From Nakamurella sp. PAMC28650 (lineage in GTDB: Bacteria > Actinomycetota > Actinomycetes > Mycobacteriales > Nakamurellaceae), in NCBI RefSeq assembly GCF_014303395.1, contig NZ_CP060298.1:1922001-1986000 (forward strand): a stretch of 64,000 nucleotides of DNA. The letters run 5' to 3'. The position numbers were made by a program, and so were the translations under genes. Positions 23,708 through 32,923 of this stretch are shown here, piece after piece. The notes beneath the pieces were generated by a model. The model searched no databases. It was given only the letters and a program-made list of their open reading frames with translations, and had not been told where the DNA came from. The first letter of the stretch is position 1, and each line of letters opens with the position of its first letter.

Positions 23708-25014
23708 GAGTTCTCCTTCGGACCGACCTCGACGCAGTCAGCGGCTTCGGCCTCTTCGGGCACCGCCGGGGATCCAGCCGCCGGGGACCCAGCCGCCGGG
23801 GACCCAGCCGCCGGGCGGACGAGTCGCCGGAGCCGGGGCAGCATGGCGGTCAGACCCTCCTTCTGGACCTGCTCGGCGATGACGAGGAACAACAGTGTGG
23901 CAGGCAGCCAGGACAGACCGGCCAGATAGGGGTTGAGCACCGACTTGGTGGCCGGCGACAGGTAGAACGCAGCGGCCCATCCGCCGGCCGTCAGGATGTA
24001 GGTGAATCGCCACCGGTCCGAGATCGCGACGATCAGCGGGAGCGCCCACATCAGGTACTGCACACCGAATCCGGAGGTCACGATCAGCACGGCGGACAGG
24101 GCGGCCATGGTGCGGATCTCCGGTGCGCGCCTGCGCAGCAGGATCAGGACGATCACCACGCTGATCACCATGAAGGCCGAGCTCAACCCGGACAACGGGG
24201 AGTTGTACTCGGACAGGTTGCGGTGGCGTCCGAGCTGGACTAGGACGCCGGACCACGTCCACAGCTGGACGAAGGAGGAATAGCTCGCCATCCGCTTCAG
24301 GTCGGAGATCGGGGAGGTGTCGAGCAGCGCGACCCCCAGCAGCAGGCACAGCACCGGTACGAGCGCCGAGCCGATCAGGATCCGGACGATGCGCGACGGA
24401 CTTCGCAGCGGGAGGACGGTCAGCAGGATCAGGACCGGCCAGGTCTTCGCGGCCACGGCGGCACCGATCAGCACCCCGCCCAGCAGTGGTCGTCGCGCAC
24501 GCAGCACCAGCACACCGCCGAGGGCCAGTGCGAGCGCAATCGGCTCCACCTGCCCGTGCAGGGCCACCACCAGCAGGGACAGCGGATTGAATGCGTACTG
24601 CAGGGCCCGGTTGCGTCCGTCGGAACTGGCCAGCCGGGAGACGATCCAGACGATGACGCAGTCGGCGATGATCGGCACGATCTTCACCGCGTAGACCCAG
24701 GGCAGCCCGGTCCTGAGCTCTGCAGCGTGCACGAACGGCATCAGCTCCAGGAAGTTCCACTGGCGGCCGGGCATGTCGTGCAGGGGATCCTGGCCCAGCA
24801 GCACCAGATTGGCCGTCTGGCGGAAGTACTGGCGAACGTCGATCGGCGTGTAGGCGACCGAGGTCAACGCGGCGAAGGCGACGCGAACGACGACCGCCAC
24901 ACCGACGGATACGGCGACCGGCACCCGGTTGCGGGTGAAACCGGCGGCAAAGGTGGCCGCGGTGGTCAGACCCAACAGGATCCAGGTTGCTTCCGCGGTG
25001 ATTTCTTGCCCCAT
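23704..25014 (-). CDS. GT-C-type polyprenyl-phosphate-dependent glycosyltransferase (GT87-like)
   Basis: This is a 436-aa multi-pass membrane protein with about ten hydrophobic helices. The first periplasmic loop carries TPIDVRQYFRQTANLVLLG, where the acidic residue fits the catalytic site of GT-C enzymes that take mannose or arabinose from a polyprenyl carrier. The C-terminal tail has three PAAGS repeats (15-bp DNA repeat at about 23768-23815). It would glycosylate a lipid or wall polymer outside the membrane. It is upstream of and overlaps ligC, and sits beside other sugar genes (25058-28473). The sugar is not predictable. Confidence 0.78.
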   Translation of the reverse strand: MGQEITAEATWILLGLTTAATFAAGFTRNRVPVAVSVGVAVVVRVAFAALTSVAYTPIDVRQYFRQTANLVLLGQDPLHDMPGRQWNFLELMPFVHAAELRTGLPWVYAVKIVPIIADCVIVWIVSRLASSDGRNRALQYAFNPLSLLVVALHGQVEPIALALALGGVLVLRARRPLLGGVLIGAAVAAKTWPVLILLTVLPLRSPSRIVRILIGSALVPVLCLLLGVALLDTSPISDLKRMASYSSFVQLWTWSGVLVQLGRHRNLSEYNSPLSGLSSAFMVISVVIVLILLRRRAPEIRTMAALSAVLIVTSGFGVQYLMWALPLIVAISDRWRFTYILTAGGWAAAFYLSPATKSVLNPYLAGLSWLPATLLFLVIAEQVQKEGLTAMLPRLRRLVRPAAGSPAAGSPAAGSPAVPEEAEAADCVEVGPKENS

Positions 25015-25057
25015 TCTCTCGACGAAACCTGGTCTGGCGGAGGACCCCGGCCGATTC

Positions 25058-26014
25058 TCAGCCGACCGATTGGGCGGCGAGCTGTCGACGGAAGTAGTCG
25101 ACGGTCGTCGTCAGTCCCTCTGCGAGCTGGACCTTCGGTTCCCAACCGAGAACGCCCCTGGCCTGGGTGATGTCGGGCTGGCGTTGCGTCGGGTCGTCCG
25201 ACGGCAGCGGGTGGTACTCGACGCCGACACCCGTGTCGACCATGGCGATCACCTTCTCGGCCAGCTCGGTCATGGTGAATTCGTGCGGGTTCCCGAGATT
25301 GATCGGGCCGGTGACTTCGTGGGGTGTCCGCATCAGTCTGATCAAGCCGTCGACGAGGTCGTCGACGAAGCAGAACGAGCGGGTCTGGGTGCCGTCCCCG
25401 TAGATGGTCAGGGGCTCACCCCGCAGGGCCGAGACGATGAAGTTGGAGACCACCCGGCCGTCGTCCGGTCGCATCATCGGTCCGTAGGTGTTGAAGATCC
25501 GCGCCACCTTGATCGGTAGATCGTGCTGGCGTCGGTAGTCGAAGAAGAGCGTCTCGGCGCAACGTTTGCCCTCGTCGTAGCAGGAGCGGATCCCGATCGG
25601 GTTGACATGACCCCAGTAGCTCTCGTCCTGGGGATGGACCTGGGGGTCGCCGTAGACCTCCGACGTCGACGACAGCAGAATCTTGGCCTTGGTCCGTTTT
25701 GCCAGGCCCAGCATGTTGATGGAGCCGACCACGGACGTCTTGGTGGTCTGCACGGGGTCACGCTGGTAGAACACCGGTGATGCCGGACAGGCCAGGTGGT
25801 AGATCTCGTCGACCTCGACGTACAGGGGGAAGGTCACGTCGTGCCGGACGATCTCCAGCCGCGGGTCGTGCAGCACGTCGGCCAGGTTGGCCCTGGACCC
25901 GGAGTAGAAGTTGTCGACGACCAGCACCTCGTGACCCTCGTCGAGGAGTCGCCGGACCAGGTGGGAGCCGATGAACCCGGCACCTCCGGTGACCAGAATC
26001 CTTGTCTCGGACAT
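25058..26014 (-). CDS. UDP-glucuronate decarboxylase-like SDR epimerase/dehydratase
   Basis: This is a 318-aa extended short-chain dehydrogenase. The Rossmann motif [11 protein letters not shown] is at residues 8-18, the active site is [10 protein letters not shown] with CYDEGKR (Tyr-x3-Lys), and [20 protein letters not shown] is nearly diagnostic of UDP-xylose synthase/UXS-type enzymes. It would convert UDP-glucuronate to UDP-xylose (or a 4-keto intermediate) for cell-surface glycans. The start is ATG 26014 with GAAGGGC 8 bp upstream; the longer frame from 26122 has no family similarity. It is divergent from the GT2 gene, with which it probably shares a promoter region. Confidence 0.9.
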   Translation of the reverse strand: MSETRILVTGGAGFIGSHLVRRLLDEGHEVLVVDNFYSGSRANLADVLHDPRLEIVRHDVTFPLYVEVDEIYHLACPASPVFYQRDPVQTTKTSVVGSINMLGLAKRTKAKILLSSTSEVYGDPQVHPQDESYWGHVNPIGIRSCYDEGKRCAETLFFDYRRQHDLPIKVARIFNTYGPMMRPDDGRVVSNFIVSALRGEPLTIYGDGTQTRSFCFVDDLVDGLIRLMRTPHEVTGPINLGNPHEFTMTELAEKVIAMVDTGVGVEYHPLPSDDPTQRQPDITQARGVLGWEPKVQLAEGLTTTVDYFRRQLAAQSVG

Positions 26015-26180
26015 GTATGCGCCCTTCGGGTGGTGTCTGACGATAGGTGTGTCCACGAAGACCCTAGCGCGATCGACCGGCGCGACCCGTGCGGCGTACC
26101 GGGCGCGGACGGCTCCGATCACCCGTCTGCCCGAATGGCGGTGAACCGATCACCGACGCCGGATTGGCTATGCTGCTGCC

Positions 26181-26876
26181 GTGAAACTCTCCATCCTGAT
26201 GCCTGTCTACAACGAGGTGAAGACGCTGGAATCCGCGGTCAAGCGGGTGCTGGCCGTCAACTACCCGGTCGACATCGAACTCGTCATCATCGACGACGGC
26301 AGCAAGGACGGGACACGGGAGCTCTACTCGCAGTGGAAGAACGAGTCGCGGGTCCTGATCCACGAGAAGGCCACCAACGGCGGCAAGGGATCCGCGATCA
26401 AGAAGGGGGCCGAACTGGCCACCGGCGACTACGTGATCATGTGCGACGCCGACCTGGAGTACGCGCCCGAAGAAATCCCGTCGCTGCTCTCCCCGATCCT
26501 GAACGGCGAGTCGACCGTCGTCTACGGCACCAGGACCTTCGGCAGCCATAATGCGTACTCCTACCTGTACGTCCTGGGCAACCGGGGTGTGACGACGACT
26601 GCCAATATCCTGTTCAACTGCTACATCAGTGACCTGGAGACGTGCTTCAAGCTGATGCCGCTGGAGTTGTACCGCAAGCTCGACGTCAAGTCGGCCGGCT
26701 TCGGGATGGAGGCCGAGATCACGGGCAAACTGCTGCGCTCAGGGGTGCGCCCCTACGAGGTGCCGATCAGCTACAAGGCCCGCAGCCGCGAGGAGGGCAA
26801 GAAGCTGACCTGGAAGGACGGCGTCGAGGCCATCTGGATCCTGGCGAAGGAGCGGTTCCGCACACCGATCCGTTGA
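26181..26876 (+). CDS. Family 2 glycosyltransferase (dolichol/polyprenyl-P sugar synthase type)
   Basis: This is a 231-aa GT-A glycosyltransferase. The nucleotide-binding start is LSILMPVYNEVKTLE, then VIIDDGSKDGT, the metal motif MCDADLEYAPEE (DAD) and a C-terminal YKARSREEGKKLTWKDG acceptor region. The short length and lack of membrane helices resemble DPM1-type synthases that charge a polyprenyl phosphate with a hexose. The next gene starts 2 bp after its stop and encodes a large membrane protein that could use the product. Confidence 0.9.
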   Translation: MKLSILMPVYNEVKTLESAVKRVLAVNYPVDIELVIIDDGSKDGTRELYSQWKNESRVLIHEKATNGGKGSAIKKGAELATGDYVIMCDADLEYAPEEIPSLLSPILNGESTVVYGTRTFGSHNAYSYLYVLGNRGVTTTANILFNCYISDLETCFKLMPLELYRKLDVKSAGFGMEAEITGKLLRSGVRPYEVPISYKARSREEGKKLTWKDGVEAIWILAKERFRTPIR

Positions 26877-26877
26877 G

Positions 26878-28473
26878 ATGAGCGCCACTGGATGGAGTCG
26901 CCTCCGGCCCCGACGTGAACTCCGTGTGGATCTGGCGCTCTCCGGCCTCCTGGGCCTGGCCACCTTTGCCGTGCACGACGTCGGGTACATGTTCTCGCTG
27001 CCGTTCTGGGTGGACGAGGCATGGGTCGCCATCTCCACGAAGCTGCCGCTGGGCCAGCTCACCAGGGTGACCGCCAGCACGCCGATCGGCTGGACGTTCC
27101 TGCTCCGGCTGGTGGTGATCGGGGGTGACCAGCGGCTGCGCATCGTCCCGCTGCTGTTCGCAGCCCTCACCGTCGTCGCGGCCTACGGGTACGTGCGCAG
27201 CCTGCCCTGGCCGGGCCGTGGGGCGGCCAGGTCGGCCGCGGTCATCGCCGGGCTGGTGGCCCTGCTGATCCCGTCGGCCCTCGCACGTGGCGACCTGAAG
27301 CAGTACACCGCCGATGCCTTCGTCACGCTGATGATCCTGTGGATGGTGTCCAGGGCCGAGTCGGGCGGGCCCGGGTCGAACAGCGGTCGGTTCCGCCCGG
27401 CGCGGCGGCTGCTGCAACTGGCGGCCGTGGTCGTCGTCGGGTTCGGGTTCAGTGCCGTCAGCCTGTTCGTCGGCGTCGCCGCCTTCGCCGGGCTCCTGCT
27501 GTCGGCGATCGGCGGCCGGCGGTGGAAGGACGCCCGTGACGCCGCCGTCGTCGGCGCCGCCACCGGTGCGTGTCTCCTGGTCGTCTTCCTGATCTTCTAC
27601 CGTCCCGGCATCGTGCCGGGGCTGCACGACTACTGGGCTCATTACTACCTCCCGCTCTCGCAGGGCTGGAGCGAGAGTTGGCGCTTCCTGCAGACCGGCC
27701 TGCAGAGCCTGGCCGGCTACCTCGGCATGGGCCCGTTGCTCGTTCCAGGGCTGTTGTTCGTCGCCGGAATCATCACCCTGGTGCGGATGCGCAGGGCGGC
27801 CCTGGCGATCGCCGCGCCCGCACTCCTGCTGGAGATGGTGTCGCTCAGTGCGGCCAGGCAGTACCCGTTGTTCGACCTGCGGACCTCACATTTCCTGACG
27901 ACCGCGCTGGCGGTGACCGCGGCCATCGGGTTCGGCGGCCTGTGCGTGGTGCTCGCCAGAATCCATCCGACCGTGCCGGCGGTGGCGGCCGTCGTCGTGC
28001 TGGCCCTGTTCCTCCAGCACGTCAGCGGTGGGCTCAGGGCGCACAACATCAACGGTCCCGCGACGTCGGTGGAGGATCTCCGGACCCCGGCGGACTACCT
28101 GGCCACCCATCGCCGGACGACCGACGTCGTCGTGCTGAACGCGCTCAGCAGCTGGGGTTTTGCCTACTACTGGCGTCAGGATCCACCGCAGGTCGAGCCG
28201 GTGAGCTCCAACCTGCAGCGGTTCGTGGTGATCTTCCCCAGTCGGCCGGAGATCCTGGTGGCGACCGATCGGACCCCGGCCGCGGTGGCCGAGGTGATGG
28301 CCAGGGCGTCGGCCGCCGCAGCCCGGATCGGACCGTCGGCGCGGATCTGGTTCGTCCACCAGCACACCATCCAGGCCGAGCTCGACGACTACCGCTCGGC
28401 GGCGATCGGTCTGCACCTGCGGGACCAGTCCGTCATCGCCGGGTCACTGGAGCTCTGGACCCCGGCGGGTTGA
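26878..28473 (+). CDS. Large polytopic membrane protein, probable GT-C glycosyltransferase
   Basis: This is a 531-aa protein with about ten transmembrane helices over residues 15-390 and a soluble C-terminal part. The first extracytoplasmic loop contains PFWVDEAWVAISTKLPL; the WxDEAW pattern is where GT-C (ArnT/PMT-like) enzymes hold their acidic catalytic residues. It starts 2 bp after the GT2 stop, so it is in an operon with the likely sugar-lipid donor synthase. A role in decorating a wall or exopolysaccharide is inferred. It is convergent with the AAA ATPase gene, leaving a 6-bp gap. Confidence 0.75.
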   Translation: MSATGWSRLRPRRELRVDLALSGLLGLATFAVHDVGYMFSLPFWVDEAWVAISTKLPLGQLTRVTASTPIGWTFLLRLVVIGGDQRLRIVPLLFAALTVVAAYGYVRSLPWPGRGAARSAAVIAGLVALLIPSALARGDLKQYTADAFVTLMILWMVSRAESGGPGSNSGRFRPARRLLQLAAVVVVGFGFSAVSLFVGVAAFAGLLLSAIGGRRWKDARDAAVVGAATGACLLVVFLIFYRPGIVPGLHDYWAHYYLPLSQGWSESWRFLQTGLQSLAGYLGMGPLLVPGLLFVAGIITLVRMRRAALAIAAPALLLEMVSLSAARQYPLFDLRTSHFLTTALAVTAAIGFGGLCVVLARIHPTVPAVAAVVVLALFLQHVSGGLRAHNINGPATSVEDLRTPADYLATHRRTTDVVVLNALSSWGFAYYWRQDPPQVEPVSSNLQRFVVIFPSRPEILVATDRTPAAVAEVMARASAAAARIGPSARIWFVHQHTIQAELDDYRSAAIGLHLRDQSVIAGSLELWTPAG

Positions 28474-28479
28474 GCGGCC

Positions 28480-29769
28480 TCACCAGTGCTTGCTCTTCTT
28501 CAGGAAAGCCTTCAGCTCGGCGAAGGTGCCGTCGTCCTCGCCGTACTGCACGACGGTCCGCGCGGTGTCCATCCATCCGGACGTCGAGGGCCTGACCTGC
28601 GTCAGGGCATGCTGCAGGTCGGCCATCCCGATCATCCGGACGTTGCCGGAACGAACACCCTCCATCATCGCCCGTTCGGTGGCGAGCTCGCAGACGTAGG
28701 TGATGTCGGCGCCGGACAACCCGTCGGAGCCGGCCGCGAGCCGGCGCAGATCCACTCCTTCCACCGGGCGCTGGGCCAGGTTGGAGCGGAAGATCGCCTC
28801 GCGGGCGGCGGCGTCCGGCGGCAGCACCAGGATGGTGCGGTCCAACCGGCCGGGTCGGCGCATCGCCGGGTCGATGTCCCAGGGCTGATTGGTGGCGGCC
28901 AGCACGTAGACGCCCTCGTTGTCCGCACCGATCCCATCGAGCTCGGTCAGCAGCTGGTTGACCACGCTGCGCATCGAGGAGTTCCTGGTCTGCGTCCGTT
29001 TCTGCCCCAGGGCGTCGATCTCATCGAGGAACAGCACGCAGGGTGCGGCCTGACGGGCCTGGACGAAGAGCTCGTGGACGTTGCGTTCGCTGGACCCGAT
29101 CCACATGTCCAGGATCTCCGACAGCCCGGCCGAGATGAAGGCGGCACCCAGCTCGCCGGCCAATGCCTTGGCCAGGAAAGTCTTTCCGCATCCGGGCGGC
29201 CCGTAGAGCAACAGGCCGCCGCGTAGGTTCTTGCCGTAGAGGCGGCGTAGTTCCGGGTTCCGCATCGGGGCCAGGAAGGCGGCGTCCAACCGTTCCTTGA
29301 CCTGTTCCATGCCGCCGACGTCGCTGAGCTTGATGGTCGGCCGCTGGGTCTCGAACGCTTCGACGGGTTCGGTGCCCGGCTGTTCCTGGTCCTCGCCAGA
29401 GGTGACGAACATCGGGGCGGCGATGTCACCGAGCTGGGACTCTGCCGCGTGCCAGTCGAAACCCTTTGACGTGGAGTGTGTTTCGGGTGCCGGCGCGTCG
29501 GGTCCCGGCTCCCGGGGCGCCGGGGCGACGGTCGTTTCCGGGGTCGCGGCCGGCGGGGTGAGGGCGGCCAGCATCAGCTCCCGCGCCCCGGGATGGTCGG
29601 GCTCGGCGGCCAGCAGGACGCCGAGCTCGACGACGGCCTCGGAACCCCGTCCGGCGTCGGTGAGCAGCTGGGCCAGGTGCAGCCGGAGTGCTCCGTCTGA
29701 CGGCACGGCGGCCACCGCCCGTCGGATCGCCTCGATTGCGGCGTCGTTCCCCACCAGAGCCTCCTGCAC
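28480..29769 (-). CDS. AAA+ ATPase (Cdc48/SpoVK-like) with N-terminal TPR-like region
   Basis: This is a 429-aa single-ring AAA protein. Residues 1-70 look like one to two TPR units (AIEAIRRAVAAVPSDGALRL). A Pro-rich linker follows, then the ATPase: Walker A GPPGCGKT near residue 186, Walker B LFLDEIDALG near 243-252, the second region of homology AATNQPWDIDPAMRRPGRLD with its Arg finger, and sensor 2 SGADITYVCELA. It probably remodels or unfolds protein partners recruited by the TPR. No protease domain is attached. The start is GTG 29769. The neighbour at 29901 is a divergent TetR gene; the partner is unknown. Confidence 0.85.
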   Translation of the reverse strand: MQEALVGNDAAIEAIRRAVAAVPSDGALRLHLAQLLTDAGRGSEAVVELGVLLAAEPDHPGARELMLAALTPPAATPETTVAPAPREPGPDAPAPETHSTSKGFDWHAAESQLGDIAAPMFVTSGEDQEQPGTEPVEAFETQRPTIKLSDVGGMEQVKERLDAAFLAPMRNPELRRLYGKNLRGGLLLYGPPGCGKTFLAKALAGELGAAFISAGLSEILDMWIGSSERNVHELFVQARQAAPCVLFLDEIDALGQKRTQTRNSSMRSVVNQLLTELDGIGADNEGVYVLAATNQPWDIDPAMRRPGRLDRTILVLPPDAAAREAIFRSNLAQRPVEGVDLRRLAAGSDGLSGADITYVCELATERAMMEGVRSGNVRMIGMADLQHALTQVRPSTSGWMDTARTVVQYGEDDGTFAELKAFLKKSKHW

Positions 29770-29900
29770 TGCGACGGGAACTGCGGGTCAGCCCGACTCC
29801 TGCGATCGTACAAAGCGCGCCGACCCACCGGACACCGCTCGCCGCTCGCCGCCGGTGCGAGCGGACCTCGTCGTTGCCAGCGTCGGCGTCATCTGGTGCG

Positions 29901-30677
29901 ATGACGGTCGTGACCTCCTCGCAGCGCGGCACGCCGGCCAGGAACTCGGCCTCGCAGGCGGCCAGAGCCAGGGCGAAGGAGGCCGTCCGGATCCAACTCC
30001 GCGAGATCGCACGCCGGCACATCCAGGAGAGGGGTACCGCCGACCTGTCCCTCCGGGCGGTGGCCCGGGAACTCGACATGACGTCGTCGACGATCTACCG
30101 GTACGTCAGGAGCCGGGAGGAGTTGATCACCTCCCTCGTCGTCGAATCCTACGAAGCAGTGGCCGAGGCGGCGGAGCGCGCCGATCGCCTCCACGCCGGT
30201 GCGGGCGCAGACGCGGCCGCCCGCTGGTTGGGGATCGCCCGTGCGATCCGGACGTGGGCCCTGCTGCATCCGTACGAGTACACGCTGATCTACGGCTCCC
30301 CGATGGGAGACGTCCCGTCCGCCGCGGTCGGTCCGCCCGCGGCACGGATCTGGCGCGTCGTCGCCGGACTGATGTCCACGGCGGTGTCCACCGGGGTGCT
30401 CCATCCGCACGCCCGACCGTTCGACGTCCAGGGTCTGGTCGCAGATCACGTGCTGGCCACGCTCGGCCCGCCGGCGGCGCCGTTCGACGACTTCATCGTC
30501 CGGGGCATGGCGCTGTTCTCGTCGTTGATCGGCGCCATCTCCACCGAGCTGTCCGGCCACTTCCACGGGCTGACGACCGATGCCGACCGCCTGTTCGACC
30601 TGGTGGTGGCGACCGGTGCGCAGGGCGTCGGGCTCGATCTACCCGTCGAGGTGGTCGATGGATTCCAGCTCGGGTAG
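29901..30677 (+). CDS. TetR-family regulator
   Basis: This is a 258-aa TetR protein. The HTH LSLRAVARELDMTSSTIYRY lies near residues 45-65, followed by VRSREELITSLVVESYEAV. The C-terminal domain HPYEYTLIYGSPMGD resembles the TetR C-terminal group often annotated WHG. ATG 29901 is chosen because upstream codons are Arg/Pro-rich and unlike the family. It is divergent from the AAA gene (131-bp gap) and convergent with the metallopeptidase gene. The target genes are unknown. Confidence 0.88.
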   Translation: MTVVTSSQRGTPARNSASQAARARAKEAVRIQLREIARRHIQERGTADLSLRAVARELDMTSSTIYRYVRSREELITSLVVESYEAVAEAAERADRLHAGAGADAAARWLGIARAIRTWALLHPYEYTLIYGSPMGDVPSAAVGPPAARIWRVVAGLMSTAVSTGVLHPHARPFDVQGLVADHVLATLGPPAAPFDDFIVRGMALFSSLIGAISTELSGHFHGLTTDADRLFDLVVATGAQGVGLDLPVEVVDGFQLG

Positions 30678-30687
30678 GGGACCGAGG

Positions 30688-32136
30688 TCAGCTGGAGTAG
30701 AAGTCGTAGCACTGCCCTGCGCCGAAGACGACGCCGATGTAGAGCGACTGGACCTGATCGATGACGGCGGCCGAGGACATCCCGTTCGCATCCGTGGCCG
30801 GCATGGGCGACGCCAGCACCTCGTAGACCGCCTTGTTCAGATCGTTGGGCGAGAGCTTCAGCTTGTCCGGGCCTCTGGCGGTCCGCATCCAGGACGCCCA
30901 GCTGCCTGCATAGCACAGGCCCCGCAGACCGGACTGGTTGCCGACGGAAGTACCGCCGGAGGTGGCCTGTGCGGCCAGACCGTAGCGGCTGACCAGGATC
31001 AACACGGCGGAGAAGTCGCCGTTGTTGGATTTGAAACCGGCGTTCGGGGTGCCGATCCGTGCGAGTTCGGCGAGGTTGTAGGTGATGGTGTTGGTCGCCT
31101 GGCAGTACCCGACGGGGAACTGCGTCGGGGCGCCGTTGCACACGGGACCGGTCTTGCCCGTGAACGGGGTCAGGGTCGGCGGGCGGTAGCCCTTGACCGT
31201 CTGGGCGAAGTAGCTGTTGGCGACGGTGGCGATCTGCGCGAGGAACTTGTCGGTGATGGCGACGTTGCCGAAATTCTGGGGGGGATCGGTGAAACCGGTC
31301 TCGGTGATCCTGGCCTTCACCTCGGCCGAGGTGATCTTGCTGCAGCGCAGGGCGCCGTTGCTGAAGCCGAGGGTGAAGGAGTACGAGCGGTCGAACCCAC
31401 TCCCGTGCGCATCCTGGGCGCTGGTGGTGGTGCCGACCGGGTCGCCGGTGGTCATCATGGCCGACAGGACCATGCGGATGCCGGCGGTCTGGTTCAGGTC
31501 GAAGTACTTGGAGTTGCCGTCGGCGACCCACCGCCAGTAGCCGCCGGCGTAGCAGTCGGCCTGCTCCTCCAGCAGGAGCACGTCGTCGGTCTTCACCCCC
31601 AGCCGGTTCTGCACCAGGTGGCCCATCTCGTGCGACAGCACGGTCGGTGCCGCCAGGGTGCCGACCTGCCGGGTCAGGTCCGGGAGCAACTGACCCCGGT
31701 CCCAGACGATCGTGTCGGCGCAGGGGTTGTACGAGGCGTTGACCGATCGGTAGAGCGAGCGCCCGCACACCGTGGGGCCGTCCTTGACCGCGGAGTCGTA
31801 GGAGATCAGCGCCTTCGCCGGGGTGAAGGCCTTGCCGAAGTCCTTCTGGAAGATCTGGCCGTAGTAGTCGTAGAGATCTTCGATGGTGTTCTTGGCCAGG
31901 GTGTCTGACTGGGTTCGGCCGTCGTTGCCCACCGTGACATCTGCCGGTGTGACGCCGGTCTTCGGCCCGCTGGGACCGGCCGCCGCGGTGGCCGAGCTAC
32001 CGGTCCCGGCCGCTGCACCCACCTTCACCGCCTGGCCGGAAATGGCGTTCGCGCAGCCCGCGAGCATCAGACCGGCAGCGGCCAGCGCGATCAGCCGGCC
32101 GGTCCGGGGGCGCTTCCACGTGCGGGTGGGTGACAT
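30688..32136 (-). CDS. Putative neutral zinc metallopeptidase lipoprotein
   Basis: This is a 482-aa secreted lipoprotein. The N-terminal signal TGRLIALAAAGLMLAGC has a lipobox (LAGC). The domain carries VLSHEMGHLVQNRLG, a HExxH zinc motif near residue 165, with a downstream acidic EEQADCYAGGYW as the third-ligand region typical of the YpfJ-like neutral zinc metallopeptidases. A long C-terminal part to CYDFYSS has many Cys. ATG 32136 is used because the signal peptide starts right after it. The substrate is unknown. It is monocistronic, with a repeat-rich 1.3-kb upstream gap. Confidence 0.87.
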   Translation of the reverse strand: MSPTRTWKRPRTGRLIALAAAGLMLAGCANAISGQAVKVGAAAGTGSSATAAAGPSGPKTGVTPADVTVGNDGRTQSDTLAKNTIEDLYDYYGQIFQKDFGKAFTPAKALISYDSAVKDGPTVCGRSLYRSVNASYNPCADTIVWDRGQLLPDLTRQVGTLAAPTVLSHEMGHLVQNRLGVKTDDVLLLEEQADCYAGGYWRWVADGNSKYFDLNQTAGIRMVLSAMMTTGDPVGTTTSAQDAHGSGFDRSYSFTLGFSNGALRCSKITSAEVKARITETGFTDPPQNFGNVAITDKFLAQIATVANSYFAQTVKGYRPPTLTPFTGKTGPVCNGAPTQFPVGYCQATNTITYNLAELARIGTPNAGFKSNNGDFSAVLILVSRYGLAAQATSGGTSVGNQSGLRGLCYAGSWASWMRTARGPDKLKLSPNDLNKAVYEVLASPMPATDANGMSSAAVIDQVQSLYIGVVFGAGQCYDFYSS

Positions 32137-32437
32137 GCCTGACCCGGGCTCTCTCTTCGTCGGGGTCCACCCCCGGCTGCGTGACCGAACCGTCCATGCG
32201 CCTCGCGCGCAACGCAGCCCCGGCCCGGCCGGAGGACCCCGGCCGCACGGATGTGACGCTACCGGGCCCGCATCGGCTCCGTCGAACACCGAAGAAGTTG
32301 GAAGAGCGGTCCAGGCGCCACGCAGCAGGCAGCACGAGGCCGACGCACGGACGGGTTTCTCGCACGGGTTTTCGGGCGGAGGTGTTCAGGCAGGGGTGTT
32401 CAGGCAGGGGTTTTCACGCGGAGGTTTTCAGTCAGAG
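32137..32437. other. Gene-free upstream region with short tandem repeats
   Basis: No convincing gene lies here. From about 32363 to 32436 a GGTGTTCAGGCAGG / GGTTTTCACGCGGAGG word recurs four to five times every 14-18 bp, just before the strong hairpin at 32438. The metallopeptidase promoter should lie in 32137-32250 (minus), but I could not pick a clear -10/-35. Confidence 0.5.
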
Positions 32438-32472
32438 GAGGCCCCGGCCATCCGAGGGTCGGCCGGGGCCTC
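32438..32472. terminator. Strong GC hairpin
   Basis: GAGGCCCCGGCC (32438-32449) and GGCCGGGGCCTC (32461-32472) form a perfect 12-bp stem with an 11-nt loop. No T-tract follows. It could be a terminator of the GC-rich kind, but no gene clearly ends here. It stands between repeat clusters. Confidence 0.5.
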
Positions 32473-32923
32473 TCTGCGCGGCGCCGGATTCAACGGGGGG
32501 CGCAGCACTGCACCCGTCCCGCGAATGCCAGGGTGACCACCTGGACCTGTCCTGCGCCGACGAGATCCGCCCGATCGCGAACCTCCCGAACGGGAGAATC
32601 ACGGAGGAATCACTCGTGTCGCCGAACAGCCGCTCACCGCAACCGGGAGCGCGAGGTGCAGGACCCACATCCGGCGTCACTGGCTCCGGGGGTAGCGGCG
32701 GGGAGGGCGACCTGCGTCGCCGGTGCCCGTCACCGTTCGTCCTGCTCGCACTTTCGGTTCACTCAGGGGTCCAGACGGGCACGTTCAGCGGCGCTACCGG
32801 CCATGCCTGGATGAAATCCGTCGTGTGACAACAGTTCTTACTCCACAGCGGGCTATCCCAACAAGGGGTTGGGCGTTCGGAATCGATACACCGAGGCGCT
32901 GACGGGCACTTTGACCTGCCCTG

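Noticed and set aside
21947-23929. 660-codon plus-strand frame
   Set aside because: It crosses the IS5 element, a repeat array and ligC in antisense; no protein-like sequence.
32845-32900. Possible tRNA (GTTCGGAATC)
   Set aside because: No acceptor or anticodon stems can be folded around it.
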